Assembly (NCBI GenBank): GCA_021828405.1
Contig: JAKARZ010000067.1
Location: 1-9,368, forward strand
Direction: 5' to 3'
Length of the DNA: 9,368 bases
Source: Bacillota bacterium
GTDB taxonomy: Bacteria; Bacillota_E; Sulfobacillia; Sulfobacillales; JAIMBI01
Each line of letters opens with the position of its first letter. Positions within the stretch are counted from its first letter, which is position 1. A program made the position numbers and the translations under genes. The notes beneath the pieces are model-generated. The model did not search any database. It was not told where the DNA came from and was given only the letters and a program-made list of their open reading frames with translations. Below, piece by piece: positions 6,293 to 9,368 of this stretch.

Positions 6293-6582
6293 TGGGGCCG
6301 GGAGGTTGCCGTTATCCGGCGCCCGGCACGGGGCGAAGCGGCCGGTCCCCGACGGTCGATGCACAGTTCTCCCGCCGCGATGCCGGTCGTGCGGTCTCGG
6401 TCAGACCTGCCCAGCGCCCATGACGGCGAGCCCGGTCCCTGGCCGTTCTCCCGAGAGCGTCCGGTCAAGGTCTCTTCCGCTTCCCCATGACCGACGCGGA
6501 AGGTGAAGGGTCCACGGCGGTAGGACCATGCAAGCGGACGCACCCCGTAGGCTCGCCGTCGACCACCCGTTTCCTCCGCTCC

Positions 6583-6598
6583 TGGCCGCGCCCGGCCA
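6583..6598 (-). terminator. Small hairpin directly after the permease stop codon
   Basis: Reading the minus strand directly after the TGA, TGGCCG, loop GGCG and CGGCCA form a perfect 6-bp stem with a 4-base loop. There is no run of T afterwards, so it is not a standard intrinsic terminator. It may stabilise the transcript end or be incidental. Confidence 0.3.
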
Positions 6599-7761
6599 TC
6601 AGCCACTGTGGCGCAGGGCATCAATGGGGTGCAGATGGGATGCCTTGATGGCAGGGTACATGCCAAACACCAGCCCCACCAGGGTGCTGAACACGAAAGC
6701 CAGCACCACCGAGGACGGGGTGAAGACCGCCGGGGTTTTCAGGATGAGCGGAGCCAAGTGCACCAGCACCAGGCCCACGCCGACGCCCAGCGCGCCCCCG
6801 GTGAGACTCATCACCATCGCCTCCAGCAGGAACTGCAGCACCACATCCTCGGGCACCGCGCCCACGGCGCGGCGCACCCCGATCTCCCGGGTACGCTCCG
6901 TGACGGACACCAGCATGATGTTCATGATCCCGATCCCCCCCACCACCAGCGAGATGAGCGCGGTGCCCGCCAGAAGGTTGGTGAAGGTCGCTCGGGTGGC
7001 GGACAGGGTCGCCAGCACCTGGTCCTCGGAGGCCACGGTAACCGACGTGGAGGATCCAAACCTGTTGGTGTAGAGGTTTGTCAGCAGATCCTGCGCCTGT
7101 GAAGCGGCGGTGGGGGAGACGGCTCCCACCAGCACGGCCGACAAATTCTGCGTGCTCAGTAGAAACTGCGCCACGGGCAACGGGATGAACACCGAATTGT
7201 CCTGACTGATGCCCGGTCCCTGACCCACCGGCTGCAGCACCCCCACCACGGTGAAGCGCTGGCCCAGCAGGGAGACGTGTGCGCCCACGGAATCGCCCGC
7301 GCCGAAGAGGGCCTGACTCACGTTGGCGCCCAACACCACCGCGTGGCGGTTCAGCGTGATGTCGGCGGGCGCGAGGAATCGTCCCGCCGCCAAGTGGATG
7401 GCCCCCAACGCTTGATACCCGGGCGTGGTGCCCACCACCGGGGCGGACAATGTGTTGGTCCCCACCGACAGCTGGCCGCCACTGTTCAGCAACGGCACCA
7501 CCACCCGCGCCACCGGCGTGTTGTCGCGAATGAAAGCCACCTGCCGCGTCGTGAACGGGGTCCCGGGTCCGGGCGTGACAAACAACACATTGGTGCCCAG
7601 CGTTTCAATGCGGGACGCCACGGCTTGGGATGCGCCGTTGCCAATCGCCACCAGCGTAATCACCGCCGCCACCCCGATAATGACCCCCAGCATCGTGAGC
7701 AGGGCGCGCAGCTTGCTGCTCCACATCCCCGCCCAAGCCGTCCGGAGGCTGTCAACCCACG

Positions 7762-7765
<4 letters not shown>
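6599..7765 (-). CDS. ABC transporter permease, MacB/YknZ type (MacB periplasmic-core and FtsX domains)
   Basis: This is the membrane subunit of a MacB-type exporter, a family that moves antibiotics, peptides or lipid-linked molecules across the envelope using force from the ATPase. The 388-residue protein has the family layout: transmembrane helix 1 (about 19-42), a large extracytoplasmic domain (43-260) with MacB-core features such as VVLGANVSQALFG (143-155) and the segment GQRFTVVGVL (168-177). Then come helix 2 (264-288), the cytoplasmic coupling segment ERTREIGVRRAVGA (290-303), helix 3 (about 311-338) and helix 4 (about 351-372). The start is GTG at 7765, overlapping the TGA of the ATPase gene as GTGA, with GGAGG upstream on the minus strand. 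Substrate cannot be told from sequence. The ATPase is a separate protein, unlike the fused MacB of E. coli. Confidence 0.93.
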
Positions 7766-8441
<676 letters not shown>

Positions 8442-8445
<4 letters not shown>

Positions 8446-9368
8446 GGTTTGCCCCCGCCGCCGCGGCCCCCGCGGCCCTTGCCGGCGCCGCCCCGCACGG
8501 TGCGGCCCTTGGTGCGAAGCTTCTTCGCACCCGTCCCCGACGTCGGCTGGGCAATGATCACCTGCGCCCCCACCGCGAGGTGGGGTGACGTCACCGCAGC
8601 CGTCGCCGTGGACTCCAGCAGCACCTTCACCGGAACCACCGTCACCTGGCTACCCTTCAGCACCCTCACGACCGTGTGGCCGCCTCGCGTGCCCAGCGCC
8701 GCGAGCGGCACCACCAGTTGGCCCTGCACCGACCGGAGTGCGATCACGACGTTGGCACTGAGCCCGTAGTACGCCACGTTGGGCATGCTGGGCAGCGACA
8801 CCTGCACCGGAAACGACGACACGCCGTTGGCATACGTGCCCACCGACGCTACACTGCTGACCGTCCCGGAAAATTTCTGCCCGGGGTACGCGGGCAGCGT
8901 TACCACGACGGGCTGCCCGGTGTGCAGCAGGGACAGCTCCGTCTCGGGCACCGGCACCGTGACTTGGCGGTCAAGCGAGTCCACCGCGACCACCTTCCCC
9001 GTTGCGCCGGACGACGAGGCAAACACCACCTCGCCGGCAAAGGGCGCCGTGGCGTCCAGTGCCGCCACGGCTTGGCGCAGCGACGCCACGGTGCTCAGAT
9101 CACCCGATACGGTGGACTGAGCCACCGCCAGCGCGGCCGCCTGGCTGGCGCTGCCACCCGCCGCCTCGGCGCTGGTCACCGCGATGCGGTCCTGAATCAC
9201 GGTGGCCTGGTCCGCCGCCAGCTTCGCCAGCAGCGACGGATCGCTGATGGTGGCGAGCGGCTGGCCCGCACTGACCTGTGCCCCTGAGGACACATGCACC
9301 GACCCCACCGTGCCCGCCGCGGGGCTGGTGTAGGTGGTGCCGCCCTCCGTCGCCAGCGGCTGGCTGGC
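8442..9368 (-). CDS. Membrane-fusion (HlyD/MacA/YknX-like) protein of the ABC exporter, N-terminus outside the window
   Basis: The last 308 residues are present; the frame is open to the right edge, so the GTG at 9308 is internal, not the start. The visible part begins in the barrel-sandwich (lipoyl-like) domain, SPAAGTVGSVHVSSGAQV, then GQPLATISDPS. A short helical hairpin follows, rich in Ala, Gln and Ser (roughly LLAKLAADQATVI through SLRQAVAALDA). The chain returns to the barrel at APFAGEVVF, then a beta-barrel domain (SSFPVQVSLP, VAYYGLSANVVIALR) and a membrane-proximal domain (LVVPLAALGTRGGHTVVRVL). The hairpin is short compared with Gram-negative MacA, which must reach an outer-membrane channel; this suits a Gram-positive-type YknX adaptor. 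The C-terminal 30 or so residues form an unusual basic Gly/Arg/Lys tail (KGRTVRGGAGKGRGGRGGGG). The gene would be the first of the three-gene operon visible here, with its promoter outside the window. Confidence 0.9.

Larger units (their letters stand above)
5704..6598. other. Gene-poor region between the aco operon and the exporter operon
   Basis: Several long open frames overlap here on both strands, but none shows a complete domain. The best candidate for former coding sequence is a minus-strand stretch listed separately (5890-6292). A further minus-strand fragment near 6485-6540 (LAWSYRRGPFTFRV) could be a remnant of the same decayed gene. No tRNA, CRISPR array or clear inverted repeats are visible. 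Confidence 0.45.

Noticed and set aside
5597..6364. A 255-residue minus-strand open frame overlapping the end of acoC.
   Set aside because: It has no credible ribosome-binding site or complete domain and runs antisense into a solid E2 gene. At most its middle part is a decayed fragment, listed separately with low confidence.

Overview
The window reads like chromosomal DNA of a GC-rich bacterium. Purine-rich Shine-Dalgarno sequences (GAGGAGG, AGAGGAGG) sit before TTG and ATG starts, and one promoter matches the consensus for the housekeeping sigma factor. The membrane-fusion protein has only a short helical hairpin. These traits fit a GC-rich Firmicute (for example the Sulfobacillus/Alicyclobacillus type), but no rRNA or other phylogenetic marker is present, so the assignment is tentative.

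Layout, left to right. (1) Positions 1-77, minus strand: the first 25 codons of a MerR/excisionase-like helix-turn-helix protein, probably the serine transposase TnpA of an IS607-family element. It has a near-perfect promoter placed so that transcription should start at the A of the ATG. (2) Positions 129-431, minus strand: the frameshifted wreck of a NodB-type polysaccharide deacetylase, which loses recognisable sequence about 20 bases from that promoter. (3) Positions 636-1355, plus strand: cysH, an iron-sulfur APS reductase, convergent with (4) a small stand-alone response-regulator receiver protein (1364-1693, minus). (5) Positions 1694-2575: about 0.9 kb with no convincing gene. (6) Positions 2576-5703, plus strand: an acoABC-type operon encoding E1 alpha, E1 beta and E2 of a thiamine-diphosphate-dependent dehydrogenase complex, most like acetoin dehydrogenase. 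No E3 gene follows, although a strong ribosome-binding sequence directly after the E2 stop leads nowhere. (7) Positions 5704-6598: a second gene-poor stretch of about 0.9 kb, perhaps containing an eroded transposase. (8) Positions 6599-9368, minus strand: a MacAB/YknXYZ-type ABC exporter. The membrane-fusion protein (cut by the window end), ATPase and permease are joined by 4-base start/stop overlaps.

How the genes work together: E1 alpha and beta would cleave acetoin (or a 2-oxo acid) with thiamine diphosphate, and E2 would pass the acyl group to CoA. E3 must be supplied from elsewhere. The three exporter genes form one transenvelope efflux unit. CysH works alone here in assimilatory sulfate reduction. 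I found no clearly new biological system. The most informative signals are the leaderless promoter, the reconstructable deacetylase pseudogene beside it, and the traces of a broken end on the aco operon.
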